Shown piece after piece: positions 26,289 to 35,094 of a DNA stretch of 64,000 nucleotides. The notes below the pieces were generated by a model that searched no databases, was not told the DNA's origin, and saw only the letters and a list, made by a program, of their open reading frames with translations. The DNA comes from Herbaspirillum sp. SJZ106. Lineage in GTDB: Bacteria > Pseudomonadota > Gammaproteobacteria > Burkholderiales > Burkholderiaceae_D. The stretch covers positions 372,001-436,000 of the forward strand of contig NZ_VFNI01000002.1 in the NCBI RefSeq assembly GCF_006715495.1. Direction: 5' to 3'. The stretch's first letter is position 1. Each line of letters begins with the position of its first letter. The translations under genes were made by a program, and so were the position numbers.

Positions 26289-27182
26289 ATGACCACCGAC
26301 CTGACCAATGTTGCGCCACAGATCAAAGCCGAAATCCTGGCTGAGGCGCTGCCTTACATCCGCAAATTCCACGGCAAGACCATCGTCGTCAAATATGGCG
26401 GCAATGCGATGACCGAGGAAAGCCTGAAGCACGGTTTCGCGCGCGATGTGATCCTGCTGAAGCTGGTCGGCATGAACCCGGTGGTGGTGCATGGCGGCGG
26501 CCCGCAGATCGATGCCGCGCTGAAGAAGATCGGCAAGCAGGGAACCTTCGTGCAGGGTATGCGCATCACCGACGAAGAGACCATGGAAGTGGTGGAATGG
26601 GTGCTGGGCGGTGAAGTGCAGCAGGATATCGTGATGCTGATCAACCACTACGGCGGCCAGGCGGTGGGCCTGACCGGTAAGGACGGCGGCCTGATCCGCG
26701 CGCGCCGCATGCAGATGCCGGACAAGGAGAAGCCGGGCCAGTTCCTCGATATCGGTTTTGTGGGCGAGATCGAGGCGATCAATCCGGCGGTGGTCAAGGC
26801 GCTGCAGGATGACGCTTTCATCCCCATCATCTCGCCGATCGGCTTCGGCGACGACGGCCAGGCCTACAACATCAACGCCGACGTGGTGGCCGGCAAGATC
26901 GCCGAGATCCTGCATGCCGAGAAACTGATCATGATGACCAACATCGCCGGCGTGCAGGACAAGGCGGGCAACCTGCTGACCGACCTGTCGGCGCGCGAGA
27001 TCGACGAAATGTTCGCCGACGGCACCATCTCCGGCGGCATGCTGCCGAAGATTTCCTCGGCGCTGGACGCGGCCAAGTCGGGCGTGAATACCGTGCACAT
27101 CATCGATGGCCGCATCGAGCATTCGTTGCTGCTGGAAGTGCTGACCGAACAGGCTTTCGGCACGATGATCCGTTCGCACTAG
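26289..27182 (+). CDS. argB: Acetylglutamate kinase
   Basis: A 297-residue amino-acid kinase that phosphorylates N-acetylglutamate in arginine synthesis. Motifs include [12 protein letters not shown] (Lys and Gly-rich loop), [27 protein letters not shown], and the C-terminal [22 protein letters not shown]. Length and start fit the family. It stands alone after the birA-coaX-SPOR group, with its own upstream gap of 119 bp and a strong terminator behind. Arginine feedback inhibition is typical of the family but cannot be confirmed here. Confidence 0.96.
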   Translation: MTTDLTNVAPQIKAEILAEALPYIRKFHGKTIVVKYGGNAMTEESLKHGFARDVILLKLVGMNPVVVHGGGPQIDAALKKIGKQGTFVQGMRITDEETMEVVEWVLGGEVQQDIVMLINHYGGQAVGLTGKDGGLIRARRMQMPDKEKPGQFLDIGFVGEIEAINPAVVKALQDDAFIPIISPIGFGDDGQAYNINADVVAGKIAEILHAEKLIMMTNIAGVQDKAGNLLTDLSAREIDEMFADGTISGGMLPKISSALDAAKSGVNTVHIIDGRIEHSLLLEVLTEQAFGTMIRSH

Positions 27183-27244
27183 GAATACAGGCGCTGGCGG
27201 CGGCCGGCGCCAGCGTGCATGCCATGGCAATGGTTGCGGGAATG

Positions 27245-27272
27245 AAAAAGGATGAGCTTGCTCATCCTTTTT
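27245..27272. terminator. Bidirectional terminator of argB and the TraB/GumN gene
   Basis: AAAAAGGATGAGC (27245-27257) and GCTCATCCTTTTT (27260-27272) form a 13-bp stem closed by a stable CTTG-type loop. T-runs follow on both strands. It lies between convergent genes. Confidence 0.9.
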
Positions 27273-27314
27273 CGTTTTTTGGTTTTCCGGTTCGCGGGTT
27301 TGAGGTCACGCCGT

Positions 27315-28250
27315 TCAGTAAATCTGTTCTACCTTGAGCCCTTTTTCTTTCAGCAGCGCGGGCACGCTGCGCGGGCCGACCAGGTGCAGAATGCCGATGG
27401 CGGCCACCGCCTTGTCATGCCTGGTCAGCAGCGCGGCGATGCCGTCGGCCAGATCTGGATTGCGCTCGTCCAGCAGCGCCTGGCGGGTGAAGGCACTGGC
27501 GAAGGATCGGTCTTGCTCCATTTCCTGCAATGCATTTTCGAATCCCTGGCTGTCCGCATGGCGCCAGGCGCCGACCAGTTCAGCCAGCTTGCGGGTGGTG
27601 TCGGCGTCATCCATCTCATCGAGCGTGTCGCCCAGGAATTGCGCCTGATGCGCGGCATCGAGCCGGGCGAAGATCGACATCTGCCGTTCGGCGCTTTCCA
27701 GTTCCACCACTGTTGCGCCATGCGCGCGGGCGGCGCCGGCCAGGTAGCTGTCTACCGCCAGTTCGGGGTGATAGCCGCTGCTGGCGTATTCCTGTACGGT
27801 CAGCACCATGGCCAGCATCCATGGCCGCAAGCCTTGCATCTGTTGCGCGGGCAACTGGTAGCGCTTGAGCGCGGCCATCGTGCGCTGGGCCAGCGCCGGG
27901 TCGAGATGATCTTCGAAGCGCTGGCCGGACGGGTAGATGCCGTATTTTTGCACCGCCGCCTGCAAGGCGCCGGCGTTTTGCGGATCCAGTTCCAGCGCCA
28001 GGACGGGGGCTTCGCCCAACGCCTGCGCGATGCGCCGTTCCAGCGGATAGAAGTCGCTGGCGCCGACGTGGATGGTGCCGAACAGGTGCAGCGTGTGGCG
28101 GCCGTCGGAAACCCGGTAGAGCGCGCCGCGGTTGGGCGGCTCCTGGCCGGTGGCCGCAGCCGCGGGCGCGGCGCCATGCGCCTGCGGCAGATAAAAACAG
28201 GACAGCAAAGCCAATGTCACTATAATCAGTCGTCCCGCAAAGCCTTTCAC
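27315..28250 (-). CDS. TraB/GumN family protein (TIKI-like)
   Basis: A 311-residue secreted protein of the TraB/GumN family, related to the animal TIKI metalloproteases. It starts with a signal peptide (LIIVTLALLSCFYLPQAHGA, cleavage near 27). It has the two family GxxH motifs, GTIHVGASDFYPL near the N-terminus and GILHLVG near the C-terminus; these His residues are the likely metal ligands. The start is GTG at 28250, preceded by AAAGG at a good distance. A longer frame to 28370 would overlap the divergent HAD gene. Function in bacteria is not established. Confidence 0.85.
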   Translation of the reverse strand: MKGFAGRLIIVTLALLSCFYLPQAHGAAPAAAATGQEPPNRGALYRVSDGRHTLHLFGTIHVGASDFYPLERRIAQALGEAPVLALELDPQNAGALQAAVQKYGIYPSGQRFEDHLDPALAQRTMAALKRYQLPAQQMQGLRPWMLAMVLTVQEYASSGYHPELAVDSYLAGAARAHGATVVELESAERQMSIFARLDAAHQAQFLGDTLDEMDDADTTRKLAELVGAWRHADSQGFENALQEMEQDRSFASAFTRQALLDERNPDLADGIAALLTRHDKAVAAIGILHLVGPRSVPALLKEKGLKVEQIY

Positions 28251-28316
28251 TGCTTGCCTTTCTTTTCTTGCATCGATATCGCCGCGACCCGGTACGGGGC
28301 GCGGATGGTTTGATTT

Positions 28317-29060
28317 ATGGCGCCCAATACTACACCGCTCTGGCTGTTCGATCTCGACAATACCCTGCACAACGCGTCACACGCGATCTTCCCCGCCATC
28401 AACGCTAACATGAACCGGTACATGACGCGCGTGCTGGAGCAGGCCGGCCATCCGTGCGACGAGGCGGCGATCAACCATCTGCGCCGCCATTACTGGAAAC
28501 TGTATGGCGCGACGCTGCTGGGAATGGTGCGCCACCATGACGTGCGCCTGGAAGATTTCCTGCACGAAGCCCATTTGTTCGATGATTTGCCGGGGATGGT
28601 GCGTGCCGAACGCGGCATCGGGCGTTGGCTGCAGCAGCTTCCGGGGCGCAAGATCCTGTTGACCAACGCGCCGCGCCGCTATTCCCGCGAGTTGCTGCGC
28701 CATCTGGGGTTGCACCGGCATTTCTCGCGCCATATCTCGATCGAGTCCATGCACGTGCACCGCCAGCTGCGTCCCAAGCCGTCGCGCCTGATGCTGCGCA
28801 AGCTGCTGGCGCGCGAGAAGATCAGTCCGCGCCGTTGCATCCTGGTGGAAGACACGGTGGACAACCTGAAGGCCGCCCGCGAGCTGGGCGTGCGTACCGC
28901 CTGGGTGACCCAGTATCTGATCGGCAATGCGATGCAGGGGCATCTGGCGGCGCAGCGCGTGCGCAGCCGCCTTCCTTCCTATGTCGACGTCAAGGTGAGT
29001 TCGGTGCGGCAGTTGCCGCGGCGGCTGGCCGGGCTGGGTGCCGCGCGTTCGCGGCACTGA
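28317..29060 (+). CDS. Pyrimidine 5'-nucleotidase (HAD superfamily)
   Basis: A 247-residue HAD phosphatase of the pyrimidine 5'-nucleotidase (SDT1/YjjG-like) group. Motif I is FDLDNTLHN (11-19), motif II lies in LLTNAPRR, and motif III with motif IV in RPKPSR...LVEDTVDNLKAARELG. Bacterial members dephosphorylate pyrimidine nucleoside monophosphates or clean up modified nucleotides. The gene diverges from the TraB/GumN gene, with 66 bp between starts. The C-terminal 30 residues are rich in Arg. Confidence 0.85.
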   Translation: MAPNTTPLWLFDLDNTLHNASHAIFPAINANMNRYMTRVLEQAGHPCDEAAINHLRRHYWKLYGATLLGMVRHHDVRLEDFLHEAHLFDDLPGMVRAERGIGRWLQQLPGRKILLTNAPRRYSRELLRHLGLHRHFSRHISIESMHVHRQLRPKPSRLMLRKLLAREKISPRRCILVEDTVDNLKAARELGVRTAWVTQYLIGNAMQGHLAAQRVRSRLPSYVDVKVSSVRQLPRRLAGLGAARSRH

Positions 29061-29096
29061 GTGATGGGGACGGGGATGTGGCGTGGGTCGCCGGAC

Positions 29097-29675
29097 TCAG
29101 TCCGCGCAGTCCGCGCACCAGCCTTTGATGGTCAGTTCCACTTCGTGGCTTTGGAAGCCCTTGCCCAGCGTCTTGCGCAGGGCCGATTGCAGTTGCGCGG
29201 CGGTGGAGCGGTGCTTGTCGGCGTCCGGCAGCACGGTGGCCAGGAAGTCGGTGCCGTCGCTGGCGTCCAGGCAGAATACGCGCGCGCAGCGCGTGCACTT
29301 GAAATGCCCGTGCTGGTGCTGTTTGCCGTGCGAGTGATCGTGCAGGCCGTGTTCCGGATGGTCGGCGCCGGCGCTGTAACGGAAGATGCGGTCGTCGCTG
29401 GAGATCTTGTGTGCCAGGCCGGCTTCGGTCAGGCAATCCAGCGCGCGGTACAGGGTGACGCGATCCATGCCGGCGAAGCGATCCTGGATATCCTGGTGCG
29501 AGGCCGCGCTGCGGGTTTCCAGCAATGCGCCCAATACGTTCACGCGCGCCTGCGTCACGCGCACGCCCGCCTCGCGCAGCTGCGCCTGGGCCAGCGCGGC
29601 CATGGAGTCGGCTTGGGCGCTGTGGCTGCTGGCTGGAATAGCGGCGGGTTTGGCTTTCATGGGCGGCATCAACAT
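29097..29675 (-). CDS. Fur family metal regulator with a His-rich loop
   Basis: A 192-residue Fur-superfamily transcription factor. The DNA-binding winged helix spans about 26-85 (RVTQARVNVLGALLE...GMDRVTLYRALD). The dimerisation part has two Cys pairs, CTRC at 127-130 and CADC at 187-190, the structural zinc site. Between residues 106 and 124 there are eight His. Such a region is common in Zur-type and other zinc-responsive members. The metal is inferred. No zinc-transport or G3E GTPase gene is adjacent, so its target is elsewhere. An alternative start at 29660 would remove five residues. Confidence 0.85.
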   Translation of the reverse strand: MLMPPMKAKPAAIPASSHSAQADSMAALAQAQLREAGVRVTQARVNVLGALLETRSAASHQDIQDRFAGMDRVTLYRALDCLTEAGLAHKISSDDRIFRYSAGADHPEHGLHDHSHGKQHQHGHFKCTRCARVFCLDASDGTDFLATVLPDADKHRSTAAQLQSALRKTLGKGFQSHEVELTIKGWCADCAD

Positions 29676-29747
29676 GGTGATTCAGCCTCTATTCTAGCCG
29701 ATGCATGACGGGGTTTCCTGTCGCCTTGCAGCAGGAATCGATGGGGC

Positions 29748-30737
29748 CTATTTGGGGCCGTTCTTCTTGGCGCGCGGATGCGCCTGGTCGTAGACCTGGG
29801 CCAGGCGCTGGAAGTCGAGCGCGGTATAAACCTGGGTGGCGGTGATGGAGGCGTGGCCCAGCATTTCCTGCACCGCGCGCAGGTCGCCGGAGCTTTGCAG
29901 TACGTGGGAGGCGAAGGAGTGGCGCAGCATGTGCGGATGCACATCGCTGGCCATGCCCAGCGCCTGGGCGTGGGTTTTCAGGCGCAATTGGATGACGCGG
30001 GCGGACATGCGCGTGCCGCGCTCGGTCAGGAACAACGCATGCCGGTCGGGCCCGGCATCCGCTTTCACCAGCGATGCGCGGATCGGCAGCCAGTCGGCAA
30101 TGGCTTGCCGGGCGGCTTGCCCCACCGGTACCTTGCGCTTTTTGTCGCCCTTGCCGGTGACGGTGACCTCGGCGTTCTCCAGGTCGATCCAGCCGGCTGA
30201 CTCATAAGCGCCTTCCCGGGTATCGGCGATGTCGATCGTCCCCAGTTCTGACACGCGCAGGCCGCTGGAGTACAGCAGCTCAAACATGGCGCGGTTGCAT
30301 GCGGCCATGGTGGAAGAAGGATCCTTGCCCGGATTGCCCTGCGACACCAGCCGGATGGCATCGTCGGCGGCCAGCGCCTTGGGCAGCGGCTTGCTTTTCT
30401 TGGGCGGCTTTACGCCATCCACCGGATTGGCCTTCAATTCGACTTCCATCGACAGCCAGGCGAAAAAACCGCGCCATGCCGACAATTTGCGCGAGATCGA
30501 GCGCGCATTCAGGCCGCGCGCGTGCAGTTGCGCCGCGCATTTGCGGATCTGGAATTGGCTGGTCTTGCGGAAATCAAGGGCGCCATCGCCGCTGGCCGGA
30601 TTGGCCGCCGTGGACAGCAGGCCGAGCAGTTCCTGCAGGTCGCGGCCATAGTTTTCCGTGGTATGGGCGGACAGTTTGCGCTGGGTGCGCAGCGTGGAGA
30701 GGTATTGCTGAATCAGCGAGTGCGGGGCGGTATCCAT
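29748..30737 (-). CDS. xerC: Site-specific tyrosine recombinase XerC
   Basis: A 329-residue tyrosine recombinase that resolves chromosome dimers at dif together with XerD. Catalytic residues are visible in order: Arg in SSGLRVSEL, Lys in TGKGDKKRKVP, HxxR in HMLRHSFASH, His in LGHASIT, and Tyr in QVYTALDF. The N-terminal SAM-like core-binding domain covers about 1-105. XerC rather than XerD is favoured by its place beside a DUF484 gene, as in other Proteobacteria. It is somewhat longer than the usual 300 residues owing to insertions in the N-terminal domain and the loop before the Lys. Confidence 0.93.
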   Translation of the reverse strand: MDTAPHSLIQQYLSTLRTQRKLSAHTTENYGRDLQELLGLLSTAANPASGDGALDFRKTSQFQIRKCAAQLHARGLNARSISRKLSAWRGFFAWLSMEVELKANPVDGVKPPKKSKPLPKALAADDAIRLVSQGNPGKDPSSTMAACNRAMFELLYSSGLRVSELGTIDIADTREGAYESAGWIDLENAEVTVTGKGDKKRKVPVGQAARQAIADWLPIRASLVKADAGPDRHALFLTERGTRMSARVIQLRLKTHAQALGMASDVHPHMLRHSFASHVLQSSGDLRAVQEMLGHASITATQVYTALDFQRLAQVYDQAHPRAKKNGPK

Positions 30738-30843
30738 CGGCGCTCATTTCTTAGAACCTGCTCAGGTTCCCAGGCTGTGCCACGCTGCCCGGACGCGGCG
30801 AAATAAGGCGGAGGCGGATAAAGGCCGTACGGGCGGCCCGTTT

Positions 30844-31512
30844 TCAGCGCAGCAGGCAGGCCAGTGCCGCGCTGGCGGTTTCGCCGATGCGGGTGAGGAA
30901 GTCGGTGCCCATCTCCGCAGTGAAGCGATTGGGGTCGCCCGAGCCCAGCACCAGCAGGCCGAATGAGTCCGGCGAGGCGCCGCCGCGCAGCGGCAGGATC
31001 GCGACCGATTTGACCGAGGCGGCGTCTTCCAGCCATGAGGCGGCTTCGAAGTCCTTGTTGGGACCGCAAAATGGCGCGGAGAGGCCATTGGCGAAAATCC
31101 GCGCATCTTCCGACACCGACTGCGTGAACCATTGCGCGGCATGCGTTTCGGGCAGATTCCACAGGCGCAGGGTAACTTGCGGCACATGGAAGATTTCTTT
31201 CAACTGATCGGCCAGCGTGTGCGGCAGGTCGGTCTCATTGCGCGCCAGCAGCAGGGCGCGCGTCCATGCCTGGAACTTGTTGGTGATTTCGTCGTTTTCC
31301 TGGGCGATGCGCATCAGGTCGGCCATGTGCAGCTCCTGCACCTTGATCTTTTCGCGCAGGATTTCCATCTGGCGTTCCTGCAGGGAAACGGCGCGGCCCA
31401 TGACCGGGCTGGTCAATTTGATTCTCGACAGCAACTCTGCATGCTCTTCGAAGAAGCCAGGGTGATCAAGCAGGTATTCGGCAATCAGATCGGAGTCCAG
31501 TTGGGTGGTCAT
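30844..31512 (-). CDS. DUF484 family protein
   Basis: A 222-residue DUF484 protein. The N-terminal DSDLIAEYLLDHPGFFEEHAELL is the family signature. Residues about 35-75 form a coiled coil (SLQERQMEILREKIKVQELHMADLMRIAQENDE), and the C-terminal half resembles a GAF fold. Its function is unknown. In many Proteobacteria it lies between dapF and xerC, and it is directly upstream of xerC here too (106-bp gap). Cytoplasmic; no signal. Confidence 0.85.
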   Translation of the reverse strand: MTTQLDSDLIAEYLLDHPGFFEEHAELLSRIKLTSPVMGRAVSLQERQMEILREKIKVQELHMADLMRIAQENDEITNKFQAWTRALLLARNETDLPHTLADQLKEIFHVPQVTLRLWNLPETHAAQWFTQSVSEDARIFANGLSAPFCGPNKDFEAASWLEDAASVKSVAILPLRGGASPDSFGLLVLGSGDPNRFTAEMGTDFLTRIGETASAALACLLR

Positions 31513-31842
31513 CGCTAGTGTGTTCGTATGTGTGTCACGGCAGTGTTGTCAGGCGGGATCATGTTTTCTCCATGCCGCCAGGCAATGCCAAGAGTATCGC
31601 GAGATTATCCTCGCTATCGGAAAGGCTGACAATCGCTGAGAGCGCTTCTTCCGGCTTTGCCGGCAGGCGGTCTGTTGCGGAGTGCGTAGGCACAGAGAGT
31701 CAAACCGGGAGGGCCGTTCGGAAAAATGACGCAGGGGCGCGGAATAAGAAACGGGCTTGCATGATTGCTCATGCAAGCCCGAATCGGTTTTAACTCAAGT
31801 AGTGAAGACCGGCATTTTCATGCCGGGCATCAGGTCCTTAAA
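31513..31842. other. Intergenic region between porin and DUF484 genes
   Basis: The 330-bp gap holds the porin terminator (31753-31780) near its right end and should contain the DUF484/xerC promoter near its left end. I see no other gene, repeat or RNA. Confidence 0.6.
31753..31780 (-). terminator. Terminator of the porin gene
   Basis: GGGCTTGCATG (31753-31763) and CATGCAAGCCC (31770-31780) form a perfect 11-bp stem with an ATTGCT loop. On the minus strand it is followed by a T-rich tail (GTTTCTTATT). It lies 62 bp after the porin stop. Confidence 0.85.
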
Positions 31843-32982
31843 TTAGAACTTGTGGCGGATACCAACTGCAACAGCGGTTTGGCTGGCATCGGAACCAGTC
31901 GTGTCGCCGTAGACGCCAGTGTTGATCATGTCCGAAGCACGGATGTTCGACACGAAGGCATACAGATCGGTACGCTTGGACAGCCAGTAGTCAGTACCCA
32001 GGTTGATTTGGGTCAGCTTGCCCTTGCCATCAACGCTCTTGAAGCTGGCGCGAGTGTGTTGCACGCTAGCCAGCAGCTTCAGGGAGGGGCTCAGGGAGTA
32101 AGCGGTACCCAGTTCGTACACGTCAGCCTTGTTGGCGTTTGCCAGGGTCTGGTTGGCAGTCGTAGTCACGGAAGGGCTCAGGTCTTGCTTGACGCGCGAC
32201 CAGTTACCGTACACACGTGCCGGACCAAACTGGTAGCTAGCCACAACGTTCAGAACCTTGGCAGCGGAGTTGCCTGCGTTGGTTGCATCGCCAGCGCCAG
32301 CGGAGCTCAGCAGCGAGGTGTCAGACGGGGTCGAACCTTGCTTCGATTGGTAGTAGTTCAGACCCAAGCCCAGAGGGCCGTTGTCGTATTTACCGCCAAT
32401 ACCGAAAGCTTGGCCAGCCGAAGTTTGACCAGCGGTTTCACCGAAACCGTAGATCAGGTTACCGGTAAAGCCGCTCAGGTTAGCGGTGGTGTAGCTGATC
32501 GAGTTGTTGGTACGGGTGCCTTCCAGGCGATCCAGGTTGTGGCCGACGGCGCCGGTCACGCCACCGAAGTCAGCCACCGAAGTGTAAGCGGAGATGGTGT
32601 CGGCGAAGTCGGTTTGACGACCCAGCAGCACGCTACCGAAACCGCCTTGCAGACCGACGACCGACTTACGACGGAACAGGGTGTTGGTGGTCTTGGTATC
32701 ATCCAGCGCACCGGTGTCGTTCTTGAAGCCAGCTTCCAGGTTGAACACGGCCGACAGACCGCCGCCCAGATCTTCAACGCCCTTGAAACCGATACGCGAA
32801 CCCTGGATGACGCCCGAGTTCAGGCCGAACTTGCTGCCGGTGTTACCAGTGGTGGTGTTAACAGCCTTGCTGGTGTATGCAATACCAGTATCAACGATAC
32901 CGTAGATAGTAACGGAGCTTTGTGCTTGAGCAGCACCTGCGAACGCGCCGAGAACGGCCAGTGCCAGCAGAGATTTTTTCAT
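31843..32982 (-). CDS. Outer membrane porin, OmpC family of Burkholderiales
   Basis: A 379-residue general porin of the betaproteobacterial family. Signal peptide MKKSLLALAVLGAFAGAAQA, cleaved near residue 20. The mature chain starts QSSVTIYGIVDTGIAY, shows alternating beta-strands, and ends in VAVGIRHKF with a C-terminal Phe, the outer-membrane assembly signal. Codon use is restricted (Lys AAG, Gly GGT/GGC, few rare codons) and differs from neighbours, as expected for an abundant protein. The ATG at 32982 has an AAGGATG site. A 16-strand trimeric pore is the family rule. Single gene with its own promoter and terminator. Confidence 0.95.
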   Translation of the reverse strand: MKKSLLALAVLGAFAGAAQAQSSVTIYGIVDTGIAYTSKAVNTTTGNTGSKFGLNSGVIQGSRIGFKGVEDLGGGLSAVFNLEAGFKNDTGALDDTKTTNTLFRRKSVVGLQGGFGSVLLGRQTDFADTISAYTSVADFGGVTGAVGHNLDRLEGTRTNNSISYTTANLSGFTGNLIYGFGETAGQTSAGQAFGIGGKYDNGPLGLGLNYYQSKQGSTPSDTSLLSSAGAGDATNAGNSAAKVLNVVASYQFGPARVYGNWSRVKQDLSPSVTTTANQTLANANKADVYELGTAYSLSPSLKLLASVQHTRASFKSVDGKGKLTQINLGTDYWLSKRTDLYAFVSNIRASDMINTGVYGDTTGSDASQTAVAVGIRHKF

Positions 32983-33349
32983 TTGACATCCTTCTATAAA
33001 AATAGTCTTGAGGATCCGTACTTCTAGTCGGATGGTGAGACATTAAGGGTTCTCATTTGGCATGGCCGCAGATTGGTCGTTTGGCGGCTGGAATTTTGGT
33101 TGAAAGCGTCAAACTGCTTGCTGAGTGTTGTTTTTTTCAAACGCTTTCCATGCGAAGGATCCGTTCAAAGCGGATTTTCGCTTGCGGGGTACGCCTTGTT
33201 ATCGGCCCTTTGAGGGGGAACTTGATCCGATCCGTCTCATGCGTCAAATTGTTGTTAAAAAGATGCATTTATAGTGTTTCGTCTTCCATTTTAAAAAAAT
33301 GTGATTTGTAGGGCATAATTTTGATTTTCTGATCTATCGCAGAAGGCTA
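32983..33349. other. Divergent intergenic region of porin and Sel1 genes
   Basis: The 367-bp gap is AT-richer than its surroundings. It holds the porin promoter (not resolved to exact boxes), an inverted repeat GAAAGCGT (33102-33109) and ACGCTTTC (33141-33148), and a TATAGT hexamer near 33270 that may be the -10 box of the rightward gene. An sRNA or regulator site could lie here, but nothing definite is seen. Confidence 0.5.
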
Positions 33350-34975
33350 ATGGCAAATCGAGAAGATCTGGCAATCATCCGCGCCGCGCGGGCCGGCCAG
33401 GCCGAGGCGCAGCTCACCCTGGGCAAGCGTTACCTGTTTGGCGGTAACGGCTTGCCCCAAAGTCTGGGAACCGCATTCCACTGGCTGGAGCGCGCCGCGC
33501 GCCAAGGACTGGCGGATGCGTGGATGCTGATCGCCCAGCACATCCCCTATGAAGTGGTCATGCCCCTGGCCAGGCCGCAGGATGCGGCCTTATGGTACGA
33601 GCGGGCATTCGATGCCGGACTGAGCAAGGCCGGACTGGTGTTTGCCAGGCTGGTGCTGGGCAATGTTGCGCAGATCAGCGCCGATCTTAAAAAGAAGGCG
33701 ATCCGGGCGCTGGAGGTGGTGGCGCGCGAGGGCAACCCTGATGCCCAATGGTTGTTGGCCCAGCAAAGTCCTGAGGTACAGCGGCAGTTGGCCCAAAGCG
33801 GCGAGGCTGTGGCTGCAGTTGCAGCCGGTGCAGAGCTGGCGCCACAGGTAGCCCGGCCGCAGGATGAAATCCGCCAGTGGACCCAGAGGGCTGCCGACGC
33901 CGGCATCGAACAGGCCCAGCATGCGTTGGCCGATGCGGCGTGGAGCCAGTCGGACATGCCGGGGTTCCTCCAGCGCGCCCAGCCCCTGGCCGATGTATTG
34001 CTCAGGCAATATGAGACGGTGGCCGGCCAGCTGAATGCGCCGGCCGAGATGCTGGCTTCCAGCCTCGGTGGACAGAACATACAACTGTTAAGGCGTTTGG
34101 CCCAGGTACGGCTGGCCGAGGCGCAGCCCAACTTGCTCTATGTCCAGCAATTGCTGGAGCTGGCCGCTTTGGCCGGGGATCGCGATGCCCAGTTGGGGCT
34201 TGGACTGTTATATGGGCGGATGGACGAGCAGGGTGAGCGGCAATTCCCTGGGCGAGGTTCTGCTAATTACAAGAAGGCGATCCGCTGGCTGACGCTGGCC
34301 GGAGAGCAGGGCATGGCGGCAGCCTGGTATGCCTTGTCGCGCATTTACCTGAAACCGGAATTTTCCCAGCGCAACCTGGCCGATGTACAGCACTATCTGG
34401 AGCGCGCGGCGGAGATGGGGCATATGGCGGCGCAACTGGAATGCGGCGTCACGGCCTGGCGCAATCGCCGCGACGACCCGGCCAATGATGTGCGCGCCCT
34501 TTACTGGCTGCAAAAGGCCGCTACCCAAGGCAGCGTCCAGGCGCAAGCATTGCTGGAGAAAGTCGCCGATCGTCCCGGCACGGCGCCGTGGGCGGTGCAG
34601 GCGCGCGCGCAGCTGACCCGGGAGCAGGTCAACGCCTACCCGTTCCTGGCGGCGCGCATCGAGCTGGCGGCCTTGTTCAACCTGACGCGGCCGGAGGCCT
34701 TGCTGCTCGACCTCAAGCAGGCCGACTGCGGCCATTGCCTGATGGTCGACATCCGCGCCCAGTATGCGCGCAGCAAGCGCCGCCTGATCATGGTCGAGAC
34801 GGGCGAAGAACGCGGCGCGCTCAACCGCATCGGTCGCTTGTTCGAAGACGTGGATTGCGGACCATCCGGTCCCGAGGGCAATTACCGGCAGCGCCTGTAT
34901 CGTTTGAAGACGGTTGTGCCCGATGCAGACTCGAACGCGGAAGAGGCTCAAGAGCAAGGTGTGGGCGTTGAATGA
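33350..34975 (+). CDS. Sel1-repeat protein with a conserved C-terminal part
   Basis: A 541-residue protein built mainly of Sel1-like (TPR-related) repeats. Examples are EAQLTLGKRYLFGGNGLPQSLGTAFHWLERAARQG (about 19-53), DAQLGLGLLYGRMDEQG... and AAAWYALSRIYLKPEFSQRN. A C-terminal part of about 90 residues (LDLKQADCGHCLMVDIRAQYARSKRRLIMVE...) is not repeat-like and looks like a separate small domain. There is no signal peptide, so it is probably cytoplasmic. Sel1 proteins usually act as scaffolds; no partner is evident here. It lies between the porin and dapF. Confidence 0.75.
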   Translation: MANREDLAIIRAARAGQAEAQLTLGKRYLFGGNGLPQSLGTAFHWLERAARQGLADAWMLIAQHIPYEVVMPLARPQDAALWYERAFDAGLSKAGLVFARLVLGNVAQISADLKKKAIRALEVVAREGNPDAQWLLAQQSPEVQRQLAQSGEAVAAVAAGAELAPQVARPQDEIRQWTQRAADAGIEQAQHALADAAWSQSDMPGFLQRAQPLADVLLRQYETVAGQLNAPAEMLASSLGGQNIQLLRRLAQVRLAEAQPNLLYVQQLLELAALAGDRDAQLGLGLLYGRMDEQGERQFPGRGSANYKKAIRWLTLAGEQGMAAAWYALSRIYLKPEFSQRNLADVQHYLERAAEMGHMAAQLECGVTAWRNRRDDPANDVRALYWLQKAATQGSVQAQALLEKVADRPGTAPWAVQARAQLTREQVNAYPFLAARIELAALFNLTRPEALLLDLKQADCGHCLMVDIRAQYARSKRRLIMVETGEERGALNRIGRLFEDVDCGPSGPEGNYRQRLYRLKTVVPDADSNAEEAQEQGVGVE

Positions 34976-35030
34976 GGATTCATTGCTCTTCCTGTCGATG
35001 CACTGAGTTCCAGGCGCTTCCCTGAATAAA

Positions 35031-35056
35031 AATGGCTTGCCAAGCGGCAAGCCATT
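35031..35056. terminator. Bidirectional terminator between Sel1 gene and dapF
   Basis: AATGGCTTGCC (35031-35041) and GGCAAGCCATT (35046-35056) form a perfect 11-bp stem with an AAGC loop. T-runs follow on the plus strand (TTTTTTATT) and on the minus strand. It lies between convergent genes. Confidence 0.88.
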
Positions 35057-35094
35057 TTTTATTCAGGACGATACTTCGGCCAGCGGCGCCGGTA

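Noticed and set aside
31518-31793. Small plus-strand frame between DUF484 and porin genes
   Set aside because: It runs through the porin terminator hairpin and has no homology.
33102-33148. GAAAGCGT/ACGCTTTC repeat upstream of the porin as an operator
   Set aside because: Arms are only 8 bp and 31 bp apart; too weak to call as a separate site.
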